NCBI RefSeq assembly: GCF_009909185.1
Contig: NZ_JAAAMV010000003.1
Span: 124,001-188,000 of the forward strand
Direction: 5' to 3'
DNA length: 64,000 bases
DNA from: Paenibacillus glycinis
GTDB lineage: Bacteria; Bacillota; Bacilli; Paenibacillales; Paenibacillaceae
In this document: piece by piece, positions 40,710-50,238 of the stretch
Layout: every line of letters starts with the position of its first letter
Position numbering within the stretch: the first letter of the stretch is position 1
Program-made: the position numbers and the translations under genes
Notes under the pieces: generated by a model
Database searches by the model: none
What the model saw: the letters and a program-made list of their open reading frames with translations, nothing else
What the model was told of the DNA's origin: nothing

Positions 40710-41831
40710 ATGAAAATCATCGGCATACTGATCTGTCTCCTGCTCTGCTCGGGCTGCTGGGACATGAAAGAAATCAACCAGCTGGCCATCGTGAACCTGG
40801 GTGCCGCCGACAAGGATCCCGAGACGGGCAGGATCACGGCTTATTATCAGGTGATCAATCCGAGCGCGCTGACGAACAAGCAAAGCGGCGCCGCCAAAGC
40901 CGCGGTCTACACGTTCAAATTCGAGGACTTCAGCTTGGGCAGGTTCACGAGGCAGACGACGACCATCATGCCCCGCAGCCTGTTCATGCCCCATATGCAG
41001 GCGCTGATCCTGTCGGAGCGTTACGCGAAGCAGGGCATCACGGACATGATCAATTTCGTCGAGCTCAGCCCGGATCGCCGGACGAATGTCATTTTCCTCA
41101 TCGCGGGGAGTCCGATCGAGACGATCATCAACAGCTTTTCCCCCCTCGAGCGCATGCCGGGCCGCTATATTCGGTCGCTGATCAATCTTTCCGGCCAAGG
41201 ATTCGAAACCGGGTACGAGCCGATTCGGATCAAGGATCTGGCCAAAGGCATGTACCGGAAGAAGCCGATGGTCATCCCCATCGTCAGCTATACGTCTTCC
41301 GAACCCGCGAAAGACACGAATCGCTTGGAAGACATCGACATCCGCAAGAAGACGTTCCTGTTCGTCGGAGGCGCCGTGTTCCGGCACGGGCGCATGGTCG
41401 GACGCTTGAATTTCGACGAAAAGCAACGCTATTTCCTGCTGAACAAGAACCTGACGAATTACATCGAGACGCTGACGGTGAACGGCGATTACGTGGACGT
41501 CGAAGCCAGCCATATCCGGGTTCGGCGAAAATTCAACGCTTCCGGCCTGACGTACCGGATCCGCGCGACGCTTAGAATCGTCAACAACCAGCAGACGACT
41601 CCCGTTACCCGGGGCAACATCCGGGACATCGAAGACAAATTCAATCGCCAATTCGAAGCCGAATCGCAGGCATTCGTTCGCATGGCGGCAAACAAAGACT
41701 GGGATCTGCTGGGCATCCAGGATCGCGGCATTCGGGATTGGAAGCACGTCAAGGTGACGTTCAAGGTCGAATCCGACATGTCGGCGATCGGCAATACGAC
41801 CGGGCCGCATACGTTCGAAAGGGGGAATTGA
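40710..41831 (+). CDS. Ger(x)C-family germination receptor lipoprotein, C subunit
   Basis: The 373-residue lipoprotein has a signal peptide ending in LLLCSGC, then CWDMKEINQLAIV, the usual start of mature GerC. The C-terminal region (RGNIRDIEDKFNRQFEAESQAFVRMAANKDWDLLGI) is the conserved third domain. ATG 40710 is chosen over 40695 because AAGGTGAG lies directly upstream. It overlaps no more than the last few bases of the A-subunit region. Confidence 0.94.
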   Translation: MKIIGILICLLLCSGCWDMKEINQLAIVNLGAADKDPETGRITAYYQVINPSALTNKQSGAAKAAVYTFKFEDFSLGRFTRQTTTIMPRSLFMPHMQALILSERYAKQGITDMINFVELSPDRRTNVIFLIAGSPIETIINSFSPLERMPGRYIRSLINLSGQGFETGYEPIRIKDLAKGMYRKKPMVIPIVSYTSSEPAKDTNRLEDIDIRKKTFLFVGGAVFRHGRMVGRLNFDEKQRYFLLNKNLTNYIETLTVNGDYVDVEASHIRVRRKFNASGLTYRIRATLRIVNNQQTTPVTRGNIRDIEDKFNRQFEAESQAFVRMAANKDWDLLGIQDRGIRDWKHVKVTFKVESDMSAIGNTTGPHTFERGN

Positions 41832-41833
41832 AG

Positions 41834-42934
41834 GTGGAACAAGCACGGATAAGCGGCTGGCAGATGTTCACGGTCACCTTTTATTTCACGGCGGGCACGA
41901 CCTGGATCGTGCTGACCAGCCAGATGATCGGCGACGCGAAGCAGTACGCCTGGCTCGTCTGCATCGGGGCTTTCGTCTACGGGCTCGCGCTCGCGCTGCT
42001 GTGGCTCTACCTGTCGCACCACTTTCCGGGAAAAAGCCTGGTCGAAATCGCCGTGGAGGCGCTGGGCAAATGGGCCGGCGGCGTCATCGCGCTGTTCTAC
42101 ATCCTGTTCTTCATCCAGATCGCGTCGTGGGTCACGCGGAATCTGGGCGATTTTCTGCATGCCAGCATGATGCCGCAGACGCCGCTCGCCTTCTTCAACA
42201 TCATGGTGCTCTTCACCTGCGCCTACGCCGTCGTGAAGGGCGCCGCCGCCATCGCGATGGTGACCGAGCTGCTGACGCCTTATCTGACCCTGGCCTACTG
42301 GGTCCCGGTCCTCGTCACGCTCCGGCAGTGGGATTGGCAAAACTTCCACGAGAGCCATATCGCTTCGGTCTGGACGACGGTCGTCCATACGAGATACGCC
42401 TTCGCGTTCCCTTTCATGGAGACCGTCTCGCTCATGATGCTGTTCCCTTACGTCCGCAACCGCCTCAAGACCTCTTACCTGCTGGGCATTCTCGCGAGCG
42501 GCGTCATCCTGTCGCTAAGCCTGCTGTGCAACATCGGCATCCTCGGGGTGAACCGCAGCTCCCATCTGATCTATCCGGTGTTCGTGCTCTTCCGCGAAAT
42601 GCAGTTCACCAGCTTCCTCGAGCATCTGGAGACGATCCTCGCCATCAACGTGCTGTTCATCGTCTGCCTGAAGCTGAGCATCCTGTTCTACTGCGCCGTC
42701 CTCGCCATCTGTCAATTGTTCAAGATCGAGAAGCGGCATTTCGTGGCGTATCCGCTTATCTGGGTCATCTCGGCGTATTCGCTGCTGTTCCGCAATATCG
42801 TGGAGAACGTGGAGTGGGTCAGAGACTATCTGTTCAGTTATTACACCCTCTACGCCATCTTTTTCCCGCTCCTGCTGCTGATCGGCGCCTGGGTGAAGAA
42901 AACGAGGCTGCACGGATTGCCGCAGGCCGATTAG
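41834..42934 (+). CDS. GerAB-family germination receptor permease, B subunit
   Basis: The 366-residue protein has ten predicted membrane segments and belongs to the amino acid-polyamine-organocation superfamily. In GerAB proteins it holds the germinant-binding site. The start is GTG 41834, with GGGGGA 7 bases upstream, right after the C-subunit stop. Gene order A-C-B differs from the common A-B-C order of Bacillus subtilis gerA but is found in other spore formers. Which germinant it detects is unknown. Confidence 0.93.
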   Translation: MEQARISGWQMFTVTFYFTAGTTWIVLTSQMIGDAKQYAWLVCIGAFVYGLALALLWLYLSHHFPGKSLVEIAVEALGKWAGGVIALFYILFFIQIASWVTRNLGDFLHASMMPQTPLAFFNIMVLFTCAYAVVKGAAAIAMVTELLTPYLTLAYWVPVLVTLRQWDWQNFHESHIASVWTTVVHTRYAFAFPFMETVSLMMLFPYVRNRLKTSYLLGILASGVILSLSLLCNIGILGVNRSSHLIYPVFVLFREMQFTSFLEHLETILAINVLFIVCLKLSILFYCAVLAICQLFKIEKRHFVAYPLIWVISAYSLLFRNIVENVEWVRDYLFSYYTLYAIFFPLLLLIGAWVKKTRLHGLPQAD

Positions 42935-42972
42935 GAACATCCCGAACGCATGCCGGACCAGACCTCGAACGA

Positions 42973-43011
42973 CGCAAAAAAACCGGTGCTTCCGCGCCGG
43001 TTTTGCGTCAC
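42973..43011. terminator. Terminator between the germination operon and the PLP enzyme gene
   Basis: GACGCAAAA...CCGG pairs with CCGGTTTTGCGTC, with three unpaired A. The minus-strand side ends CCGGTTTTTTTGCG, so it fits termination of the minus gene less well in position but could serve the plus-strand ger operon. The remaining 42935-43171 gap shows no gene. Confidence 0.5.
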
Positions 43012-43171
43012 ATCTTCGCGGCACATGGCTGCCAAGATCGTCCGTTTCCGAAGCGCCGCGCGCAAAAGGCCGCCCCCCTGCCAGTTGGCTTTCGGGACGG
43101 CCTTTTCTTGCGTGCGTTTCGACTTTGAATTCGCGCCTAAGGCTCTGCTATAGACGGTCATGCTCCGCCAG

Positions 43172-44326
43172 CTAGAACCCGGCCGCGCGAAAAGCGTTCG
43201 CCAAATCGCCGATCAAATCCTCGCGCTCCTCCAGGCCGACGTAGAGACGTACGGCTTGCCGCCTCGTCCGCGGCGAACCGGCCCTGCCTTCCTGCAGCGA
43301 GGCCAGGCTTTCGTAGCCGCCCCAGCTGAAGCCGATGCGGAAATAGTCCAGCGCGTCCACGAAGCGGACGAGCCGCTCCCGGTCGTCACCGGCCTCGAAG
43401 GACAGCAGGCCGCCGAAGCCCGACATCTGCGCGTGCGCCAGCTCCAGCTGCGGATGGGACGACAGGCCGGGATAATGGACCCGGTCCACGAACGGCAGCG
43501 AGTCCAGATAAGCGGCGACGGCCATGCCGCCGGCTTGGTGCCGTTCCATCCGCAGCGGCAGCGTGCGCAAGCCGCGCATGATCAGCGCGGCCGTCTGCGG
43601 GAGCATGACCGAGCCGAGCAGCACAAGCTCGCTGCGGCTCAGGGCTTCCACCGCCGCCGCGCTGCCGACGACGACTCCGCCCATGGCGTCGCTGTGGCCG
43701 CCGGCATACTTGGTCAGCGAATGGACGACCAGGTCGATGCCGAACGCGAGCGGGTTCTGATGGCAGGGCGTCGCATAGGTATTGTCCACGATCGTGCGGA
43801 TGCCCCTGGCCCGGGCCAGCGACGCGCAGCGGCGCAGATCCTGCAGCTCGAAAAACAGGCTGGTCGGACTCTCCAGGTACAGCAGCTTCGTCTCCGGGCG
43901 AATCGCCGCTTCCACGGCCGCCAGGTCGCGGCCGTCGACGAAGGTGGTCCAGATCTCGAGCCGGCGCAGATAACCGCCCATGAGCTCCCGCGCCGGACCG
44001 TAAGCCTGGTCGACGCAGACGATATGCTCGCCGGCCCGCACGGAGGACAGCACGGCCGCCGAGATCGCGCCCATCCCGGTCGCGAAGCAGCGCGCCCGCT
44101 CTCCGCCTTCCAGCTCGGCGAGCTTGTTCTCGAGCGCGCGCACGGTCGGGTTGTTGCCCCGCGAATAGACGTACGTACCCTCATCCGCAGCCGCCCTCTC
44201 CATGCTGGCGACGGAAGGGAAGGTGAACAGGCTGGTATCGTAGATCGGGGTATGGACCGCCCCGTAATGCCGGTCGTCATGCCCGTCGTGCGCGACGGAC
44301 GAATGCAGCGCGCGCGGATCGTTCAT
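43172..44326 (-). CDS. Cystathionine synthase/lyase-family PLP enzyme
   Basis: The 384-residue protein belongs to the Cys/Met metabolism PLP family. The lysine that binds PLP is in HSLTKYAGGHSD, with YSRGNNPTVRALENKLAELEGGE and MLPQTAALIMRGLRTLPLRMERH as family marks. Likely reactions are gamma-elimination or gamma-replacement on a homoserine- or cysteine-type substrate. It is coupled to the upstream Gfo/Idh gene by an ATGA overlap, which is unusual for a plain methionine pathway gene, so a specialised pathway is possible. Confidence 0.9.
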   Translation of the reverse strand: MNDPRALHSSVAHDGHDDRHYGAVHTPIYDTSLFTFPSVASMERAAADEGTYVYSRGNNPTVRALENKLAELEGGERARCFATGMGAISAAVLSSVRAGEHIVCVDQAYGPARELMGGYLRRLEIWTTFVDGRDLAAVEAAIRPETKLLYLESPTSLFFELQDLRRCASLARARGIRTIVDNTYATPCHQNPLAFGIDLVVHSLTKYAGGHSDAMGGVVVGSAAAVEALSRSELVLLGSVMLPQTAALIMRGLRTLPLRMERHQAGGMAVAAYLDSLPFVDRVHYPGLSSHPQLELAHAQMSGFGGLLSFEAGDDRERLVRFVDALDYFRIGFSWGGYESLASLQEGRAGSPRTRRQAVRLYVGLEEREDLIGDLANAFRAAGF

Positions 44327-45489
44327 CGGGCCGCGCGCTCCCCGCGCGCATCCGGGATATCGCGGAAGGCGTCCGATACGGACGAACGCTCCGCCTCGAG
44401 GCACATGAGCGCGCTCGCGATGCCCATGGACAAAGGCGTCGCCGACTTCTCCCGGCCTTGCATGACGGCGATGAAATTCATCGCCAGCGCGGCGTCGCCG
44501 CCGAAATGCGGCAGCTTGGCCGCTTCGAGCTTGTAGGTCTCGACGCGCGGCGTGCCGTGCAGGAATACGTTGACCTCGTCCCGGTACCAATCGAACTCCA
44601 CCGTGCCGTCGTAGCCGATCAGTCTGGCGCCGCGGCGCGCGGCCGCCTTGCGCGAATAGAAGTTCTGCGAGTAGACCGCGTGCATGCCCGTCTCGTAGCG
44701 GATCAGCACGCTGGCCGAATCGTGGTTGCCGGTATCGACCGCGAACGCGCACAGCTCGCCGGTGATGTCCTCGCCCCTGCGCTTCAGGACGTACGGGCTT
44801 TCCGGGCAGGTCCGGTTGTCCGCGCAGTCCGCGCAGCGCAGACCGGCGGGCTTGTCTCCCGCGAACACCTGCTTGGACGCCATCGCCGCGACCGATAACG
44901 GACGCAGGCCGAGCAGAAAGTTCAGGCAATCCAGATCATGGGTCGCCTTCTGCAGGAACAGGCCGCCGGTCTCCGATTCGTCGCGGTACCAATTGTGGTA
45001 ATAGACGCCGCCGTAGGGGACGTTGTTGACCGCCTGCGCGTGCTCGATCGAGCCCAGCCGGCCCGAATCGACGATTTCCTTCGTCAGGACGGCCGCGGGC
45101 GTATTGCGCAGCGGGAAGGAGACGACGACCTCCGAGCGCGACGTCTCCGCCGCTTCCGTCAACCGCTGCAGATCCGCGCGCGCGATCCCGACCGGCTTCT
45201 CCAGGAACAGCGGCAGGTTCCGCCGCATGACCTTGACCGCCATCTCCGCATGCAGGGAGCAGCGCGTGCCGATCATGACGCCGTTCAGCGCCTCCCGCTC
45301 CAGCATCTCGTCCGCCTCCGCGTAGAAACGCACCGCGGAAGCGGCGATGCCTTTCTCCGCCAACAGCTTCGCGGCTTTGCCCGCATCGGGGTCGGCGACC
45401 GCCGCGACCTCCACGCCCGCCTCCAGCTCCAGAAGCCGATCGAGGAAATAATGCATCCGCGTCCCGTAGCCGATAATGCCGATCTTCAT
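44323..45489 (-). CDS. Gfo/Idh/MocA-family oxidoreductase with a cysteine cluster
   Basis: The 388-residue protein starts with the Rossmann motif MKIGIIGYGTRMHYF and contains EKPVG near residue 97, the usual lysine of the family, and a Gfo-like C-terminal domain. Between about 210 and 230 it has an insertion with CADCADNRTCPES, three closely spaced cysteines that could hold a metal or a disulfide. The gene is coupled to the PLP enzyme downstream. The substrate is unknown. Its leader holds an AGGCTG/CAGCCT hairpin at 45513-45541. Confidence 0.88.
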   Translation of the reverse strand: MKIGIIGYGTRMHYFLDRLLELEAGVEVAAVADPDAGKAAKLLAEKGIAASAVRFYAEADEMLEREALNGVMIGTRCSLHAEMAVKVMRRNLPLFLEKPVGIARADLQRLTEAAETSRSEVVVSFPLRNTPAAVLTKEIVDSGRLGSIEHAQAVNNVPYGGVYYHNWYRDESETGGLFLQKATHDLDCLNFLLGLRPLSVAAMASKQVFAGDKPAGLRCADCADNRTCPESPYVLKRRGEDITGELCAFAVDTGNHDSASVLIRYETGMHAVYSQNFYSRKAAARRGARLIGYDGTVEFDWYRDEVNVFLHGTPRVETYKLEAAKLPHFGGDAALAMNFIAVMQGREKSATPLSMGIASALMCLEAERSSVSDAFRDIPDARGERAAR

Positions 45490-45593
45490 CTCGTGTTGCC
45501 CCTTTCCCCCGGAGGCTGCAGGGCTTATCGGCCCTCAGCCTGCCATCGTTATGGCATGATGCCTCCTACATGATTCTCGCCGCACGATTCATT

Positions 45594-45642
45594 GCTGTTT
45601 ATCCTTGCTGCCTTTATGCTTGCTGCATTTATCCTCGCAGCA
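45594..45642. repeat. Degenerate 13-15 bp tandem repeat downstream of the beta-galactosidase gene
   Basis: Three units of the form GCTG(YM)TTTATSCTY follow each other and end in GCAGCA. They lie in the 254-base gap between the GH35 stop (45744) and the Gfo/Idh start (45489). On the plus strand they read as a repeated Leu-Ala-Ala-Phe string, but no ribosome site supports a gene. Confidence 0.55.
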
Positions 45643-45743
45643 CAATTCCTTTCATGCGGACCTCGATGCATAATCCGTCGCATGCGATCCTTGGAGCGCA
45701 AGCCCAGCGGCCGCTCCGCATTTCAAATACAACCCGCCGATGC

Positions 45744-47591
45744 TCAACCGAGCTCCGGCATATCCTGCAGCGTCACGACCGGCTCGTCCGTCCCGTGCAG
45801 CTCGAAGACGACGATCTCGTTCATTCCCTCGCGCAGCAACGGACCGGGCACGTACAGCGTCCGCTGCGGCCCCTTGTCCCAATAGCGACCGAGATTGAAG
45901 CCGTTGACGAACGCGACGCCTTTCGTCCAGCCGCCCAGCTTCAAGAACGTATCCGCGGCTTCCTCCGCCTCGAACGTGCCGCGGTAGAAAGCCGGCTCCT
46001 CCTCGCGAGAGCCGTTCGCCGCATGATCGATCGGATCCTTGGCGCCTACGCCGTTCGCCGCATGATCGATCGGATCCTCGGCGCAACCGCCCGCCGCCAC
46101 TCCGTCCGGCAGCGGCCCGAACCGCAATCCCGACAGGTCGTCCAGCGGCAGGCAGCGGATCGTCCAACCGAACAGAAATTGATTGTACAGCCTCGCGCCG
46201 GCCTTGACGCCTTCGGTGATGCCCTTGGGATCGCGCAATTTGGAGCCGTAGTTGATGCGCCCCATGTTCTCGACCAGGATGCCGAGCTTCGCGCCCGCCG
46301 CCGGGATGTCCGCGACGACCGAATCGCTTCCCCAGCGCTCCGCGACGCCGCGATACGCGCCGTCCACGTAGACGGTCGCCCGGTCATGGACGTCCTGCAG
46401 CATGATCTCGCAGCCGGATTGCGGCCCGCTCAGCTCCGTCTCGTACCAGATGAACCCATAATCCTGACCGAGCCGCTCCATCGTCTCGGGAACGACCGCC
46501 CGCACCGCGGTCCCGAGGACGTCGAACGAATCGAACAGCGAGACGCGCTCCGTCATCCGCACGGCGCCGTAGCCGCGCTTCGCGGACGGCGCGGGCGGGT
46601 CCTCGGGCAGCTCCGCGTAACGTCCGATGACTTCGCGGATCGCCCAATATTTGTCCGTCGCGTCGCCCGATTCCGACAGCAGCGCGTTGTAGTCGTAGCT
46701 CGTCACCGTCGGCTCGTAATGCTCGATATGGTTCGCGCCGTTATAGAAGCCGAAGTTCGTGCCTCCGTGAAACATATAGAAATTGACCGACGCGCCAGTC
46801 GCGAGAATCCGGTCCAGCACGTCGACGACGTCCGCGAAGCCCCGGACGTGATGATCGTCGCCCCAATGGTCGAACCAGCCGTTCCAATACTCCATGCAGA
46901 CGAGCGGCCCGTCCGGCCGATACTCGCGCAGCCTGGCGAACGCCTGCTCCGGCTTGGAGCCGAAGTTCAGCGTCGTGAGCACGCCTGGCAGCGTGCCTCC
47001 CTGCAGCATGTAATCCTCGGAGCCGTCCGACGTGAACAAGGGAACATCCATGCCGCCGTCCTCGAGCTCGTTTTTCAGAAAATTCAAATAATTATGGTCA
47101 TTACCGTAGCTGCCGTATTCGTTCTCGATCTGCAGCGCGATCACCGGTCCGCCCGACGTGCAGAGCAGCGGCTTCAGCCTCGGCAGCAGCTCGTCGTAAT
47201 AGGCCTTCACCTTCGCCAGGTACGGCGGATGGCTGCAGCGCAGACGCATGTCCGAATCGGCGAGCAGCCATGCGGGCAGACCGCCGAATTCCCATTCCGC
47301 GCAGATGTACGGACTCGGACGCAGGATCACGCGCAGCCCGAGGCTTCCCGCCAAGCGGACGAATCGCTCCACGTCGGCGGGACCGCCGAAGCGGAACTCG
47401 CCTTCCCGCGGCTCGTGCACGTTCCAGGCGATATACGTCTCTACGGTATTGAATCCGCAGGCGCGCAGCTTGCGGAGCCGGTCTTCCCAGTGCTCCGGTA
47501 CGATCCTGAAGTAATGCATGGCGCCGCTGATGATGCGAAAGGGCTTGCCGTCGTAGACGAAGCCGTCGCCCTCGATGCCGAATACGGCCAT
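45744..47591 (-). CDS. GH35 beta-galactosidase
   Basis: The 615-residue enzyme removes terminal beta-galactose. The acid/base is probably E158 in LQIENEYGSYG and the nucleophile E234 in CMEYWNGWFDHWG. It has the (beta/alpha)8 barrel to about residue 330 and jelly-roll domains after. There is no signal peptide. A 39-base near-exact duplication near residues 505-530 repeats DPIDHAANG. It starts 12 bases after the YesN-type regulator gene, at the end of a sugar ABC transporter/two-component gene string, which suggests it trims the imported oligosaccharide. Confidence 0.94.
   Translation of the reverse strand: MAVFGIEGDGFVYDGKPFRIISGAMHYFRIVPEHWEDRLRKLRACGFNTVETYIAWNVHEPREGEFRFGGPADVERFVRLAGSLGLRVILRPSPYICAEWEFGGLPAWLLADSDMRLRCSHPPYLAKVKAYYDELLPRLKPLLCTSGGPVIALQIENEYGSYGNDHNYLNFLKNELEDGGMDVPLFTSDGSEDYMLQGGTLPGVLTTLNFGSKPEQAFARLREYRPDGPLVCMEYWNGWFDHWGDDHHVRGFADVVDVLDRILATGASVNFYMFHGGTNFGFYNGANHIEHYEPTVTSYDYNALLSESGDATDKYWAIREVIGRYAELPEDPPAPSAKRGYGAVRMTERVSLFDSFDVLGTAVRAVVPETMERLGQDYGFIWYETELSGPQSGCEIMLQDVHDRATVYVDGAYRGVAERWGSDSVVADIPAAGAKLGILVENMGRINYGSKLRDPKGITEGVKAGARLYNQFLFGWTIRCLPLDDLSGLRFGPLPDGVAAGGCAEDPIDHAANGVGAKDPIDHAANGSREEEPAFYRGTFEAEEAADTFLKLGGWTKGVAFVNGFNLGRYWDKGPQRTLYVPGPLLREGMNEIVVFELHGTDEPVVTLQDMPELG
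46011..46084. repeat. 35-bp near-perfect direct repeat (39-bp period) in the beta-galactosidase gene
   Basis: The units 46011-46045 and 46050-46084 differ at a single base. The duplication adds 13 residues in frame in a surface linker of the second half of the enzyme. Confidence 0.85.
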
Positions 47592-47603
47592 AGATTCTCG
47601 CTC

Positions 47604-48380
47604 CTAGCTGTCGGGCACGCCGCCGCGATATTCGTTTGGCGTCATGCCGACCGTTCGTTTGAACAGCTTCTGGAAGTATATTTTGTCCCCGTAGCCGACG
47701 ATATGGGCGATCTCGTACACCTTCAGGCCGGGGTGATCGCGCAGGAATTGCTTCGCCTTGTCGATGCGCACCCGGTTCAGGTAGTCGGTGATCGTCTCGC
47801 CCCGTTCGCGGCTGAACAGCTTGCTGATATAGCTCGCGTTAAAGCCGATCTTGTCCGCGATGTAAGGCAGATCCAGCTCGCGGTTGTATTCCCGGTCGAT
47901 CAGCCGGCAGATGCGGTCGGCCGTCGCGGCCGCGGCGTTCTCCGCCGCCGGGGCGGCCGGCGCCGTCGGCCGGACGGCTCCGTTCGCGGCTTCGCGTTCG
48001 CGCTTGCTCTCCGCGCAGCGGTCGAGCAGCTTGAACACCTCGACCTTGTCCATCGGCTTGAGCAGGTAGTCCGCCGCGCCCGCCCGCATCGATTTCCGGG
48101 CATATTCGAAATCGTTGTAGCCGCTCAGCATGATGATGAACGCCTCGGGCAGCTTCGCCTTGGCCTGCTCGATGAAAGCAAGGCCGTCCATCATCGGCAT
48201 CTCGATATCGGTGATGATGACGTCCAGATCCTCCGGTCCCATGTCCGAGAGCTTCAGCAGCGCCTCGAGTCCGTTGGCATGCTCGCCGGCGATCTCGAGC
48301 TCGCCCGGGTAACGCGACAATATCTTCACGATGCCGAGACGGATGTGCTCCTCGTCGTCGATGACCATGACCTTCAGCAT
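47604..48380 (-). CDS. YesN-type response regulator (receiver plus AraC DNA-binding domain)
   Basis: The 258-residue protein has a CheY-like receiver (about 1-125) with D8-D9, the phosphoacceptor D58 in ITDIEMP and K108 in LLKPMD. An Ala/Pro-rich linker follows, then an AraC domain (about 155-255) ending FQKLFKRTVGMTPNEYR. It directly follows the YesM-type kinase gene and precedes the GH35 gene. It probably activates the sugar transport operon. Confidence 0.94.
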   Translation of the reverse strand: MLKVMVIDDEEHIRLGIVKILSRYPGELEIAGEHANGLEALLKLSDMGPEDLDVIITDIEMPMMDGLAFIEQAKAKLPEAFIIMLSGYNDFEYARKSMRAGAADYLLKPMDKVEVFKLLDRCAESKREREAANGAVRPTAPAAPAAENAAAATADRICRLIDREYNRELDLPYIADKIGFNASYISKLFSRERGETITDYLNRVRIDKAKQFLRDHPGLKVYEIAHIVGYGDKIYFQKLFKRTVGMTPNEYRGGVPDS

Positions 48381-50201
48381 TTACATCGCCTCCTCGCCGC
48401 CGCGCCCGGCCGGAATGGCGAGCTCGACCGTCGTGCCTTCGCCGGGCCGGCTCTCGATGCGCAGCCCGTAATGCTCGCCGAATTGCAGCTTGATCCGTTC
48501 ATGCACGTTGTGCAGTCCGATGCCCCGTCCCGACGGATCGAGCGGGACCTGGCCATAGACGCGCTCCCGAAGCAGCCGCAGCCGCGCCTCGTCCACTCCG
48601 CTGCCGTCGTCGGCAACCGTGAACACGGCCGTCTCCCCTTCGCGGCGAACGCCGATCCGGATCGTGCCCGGTCCCGTCCGGTGCTTGAAGGCATGATGGA
48701 TGGCGTTCTCGACGATCGGCTGCAGCATCAGCTTGATCGAGACGATCCGGCTCTCCCGCTCGGGAATGTCCACGACCAGCGTGTATTTGTTCGCGAAGCG
48801 TTTGTTTTGCAGCGCGACGTAGTTGCTCAGATGGTCCAGCTCGTCCGCGATCGTGACCCGCTGCTCGGCGTGATTGACGCCGTAGCGAAGCAGCTTGCCG
48901 AGCGTGAACGTCATGTCCGCCACTTCCTCGTCGTCGTTGACCTCGGCCTTCATGCGGATCGTCTCCAGCGTATTGTAGATAAAATGCGGATTGATCTGGC
49001 TCTGCAGCGCCGCGTACTCGGCTTCCTTCTTGCGCGTCTGCGTCTCCTTCACTTCCTCGAGCAGATCGCGGACGCGCGTCACCATGATATTGAAATGCCT
49101 GCCCAGCAGCCCGACCTCGTCCCGGTACTTCTGGTTGAAGCTCACGTCCAGGTTGCCGGTCTGCACCTCCTGCATCAGCGTCTTGATCTTGCTGAGCGGG
49201 CGGGTAAGCGCATACGAGATCGCGATGGCGATCAGCAGCGCGATCGTGACGAAGACGGCGGAGATGAGCAGCGTAACGTTGCGCGTGACCGTCGCCTGGC
49301 TGGTCGCTTCCGCCAGCGGGATGTAGACGAACATCTTCCAGCCGGTCAAGGCCGACCTGGCGTACGTCGTGATGTATTTCCTGCCGTCGATCTCGATCGG
49401 GAACGAGCCGCGTTCGGCCGTCGCCTTGCGGATCGACTCGTCGCCGGACAGGTCGTGGGTCGTCTGCGCGCCTTCGCTGTCGAAGACGACCCGGTCATGC
49501 TCGTCGACCAGGATGGTCTTGCCCTTCGTCACCTGATCGAAATCCTCGATCTGCCGGTTGATGGCGGTGGTGTTCGTATCGAAGACGATGAAGCCGATGG
49601 GACTGAGATCCTTGACCTGCTTCAGCTCGCGGATGACGGAGAACGCGTAATAGTTTTCCTTGCCGGCCGAGACCTCCTGCGTGCTTAGGAGCATCGGCTT
49701 GCCGTCGCCCTTGGCCGCGATCGCCGCCCATTCGTCCTTCACCTGGTCCAGGTTGCTGCGCTTGCCGCCGGACTTGATGTTGTAGCTGATATTCCCGTAG
49801 TTGTCGAACACGTAGACGGACACCGTGTCCGGCTTGATTTTGTTCAGATTGCTGATATACAGGTCCATCCCCTGCGACTTGGCAAGGCTCGTGCCCGGGT
49901 CGGACAGCCAATTCAGAAATTCCTTGTTGTACAGCGGCATCGCCGACATGTTATACAGATCGGTCACGTAATCGTCCAGCTTGAGCAGCATCTTGGACGT
50001 GATCTCGGTCGCGTACGCGGTCGTGGTCGCCTTGATCGAGCGCGTATAATAATAGGAAGAAGCATAGCCGATCATGAACAGCGGCAGGCAGACCAGCGTC
50101 AGGAACACGATGAGCAGCTTCTGCTGCATGTTCAGGTTGGCGAAGAACACCCACAATCGTTCTCCCGTCCTGCGAACCGTTCCGCGTATGCTGCCTCTCA
50201 T
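48381..50201 (-). CDS. YesM-type sensor histidine kinase
   Basis: The 606-residue membrane kinase has two transmembrane helices (about 28-50 and 308-332) around an extracytoplasmic Cache-like sensor domain. A HAMP region is at about 333-385. The His_kinase domain has the phospho-accepting H406 in QINPHFIYNTLE, and the ATPase domain has the N box IVENAIHHAFKH and DDGSGVDEA. It pairs with the YesN-type gene one base downstream and probably senses the sugar or its binding protein. Confidence 0.94.
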   Translation of the reverse strand: MRGSIRGTVRRTGERLWVFFANLNMQQKLLIVFLTLVCLPLFMIGYASSYYYTRSIKATTTAYATEITSKMLLKLDDYVTDLYNMSAMPLYNKEFLNWLSDPGTSLAKSQGMDLYISNLNKIKPDTVSVYVFDNYGNISYNIKSGGKRSNLDQVKDEWAAIAAKGDGKPMLLSTQEVSAGKENYYAFSVIRELKQVKDLSPIGFIVFDTNTTAINRQIEDFDQVTKGKTILVDEHDRVVFDSEGAQTTHDLSGDESIRKATAERGSFPIEIDGRKYITTYARSALTGWKMFVYIPLAEATSQATVTRNVTLLISAVFVTIALLIAIAISYALTRPLSKIKTLMQEVQTGNLDVSFNQKYRDEVGLLGRHFNIMVTRVRDLLEEVKETQTRKKEAEYAALQSQINPHFIYNTLETIRMKAEVNDDEEVADMTFTLGKLLRYGVNHAEQRVTIADELDHLSNYVALQNKRFANKYTLVVDIPERESRIVSIKLMLQPIVENAIHHAFKHRTGPGTIRIGVRREGETAVFTVADDGSGVDEARLRLLRERVYGQVPLDPSGRGIGLHNVHERIKLQFGEHYGLRIESRPGEGTTVELAIPAGRGGEEAM

Positions 50202-50238
50202 GTCCGTTCCCCCTTGTGTCCGCCGCCTGCGAGTACAG

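Noticed and set aside
45513-45541. Hairpin before the Gfo/Idh start as a riboswitch or terminator
   Set aside because: It has no U tract and no conserved aptamer sequence; it is mentioned only as a leader hairpin.
45592-45885. A possible small hydrophobic peptide gene (repeated LAAF)
   Set aside because: No ribosome site precedes it, and it runs into the antisense of the GH35 gene. It is kept only as a DNA repeat.
45570-49688. A 1372-codon open frame on the plus strand opposite the GH35 and YesMN genes
   Set aside because: It is rich in Arg, Asp, His and Gln with no domain or ribosome site, and it mirrors well-supported minus-strand genes. Long antisense frames are expected at this GC content.
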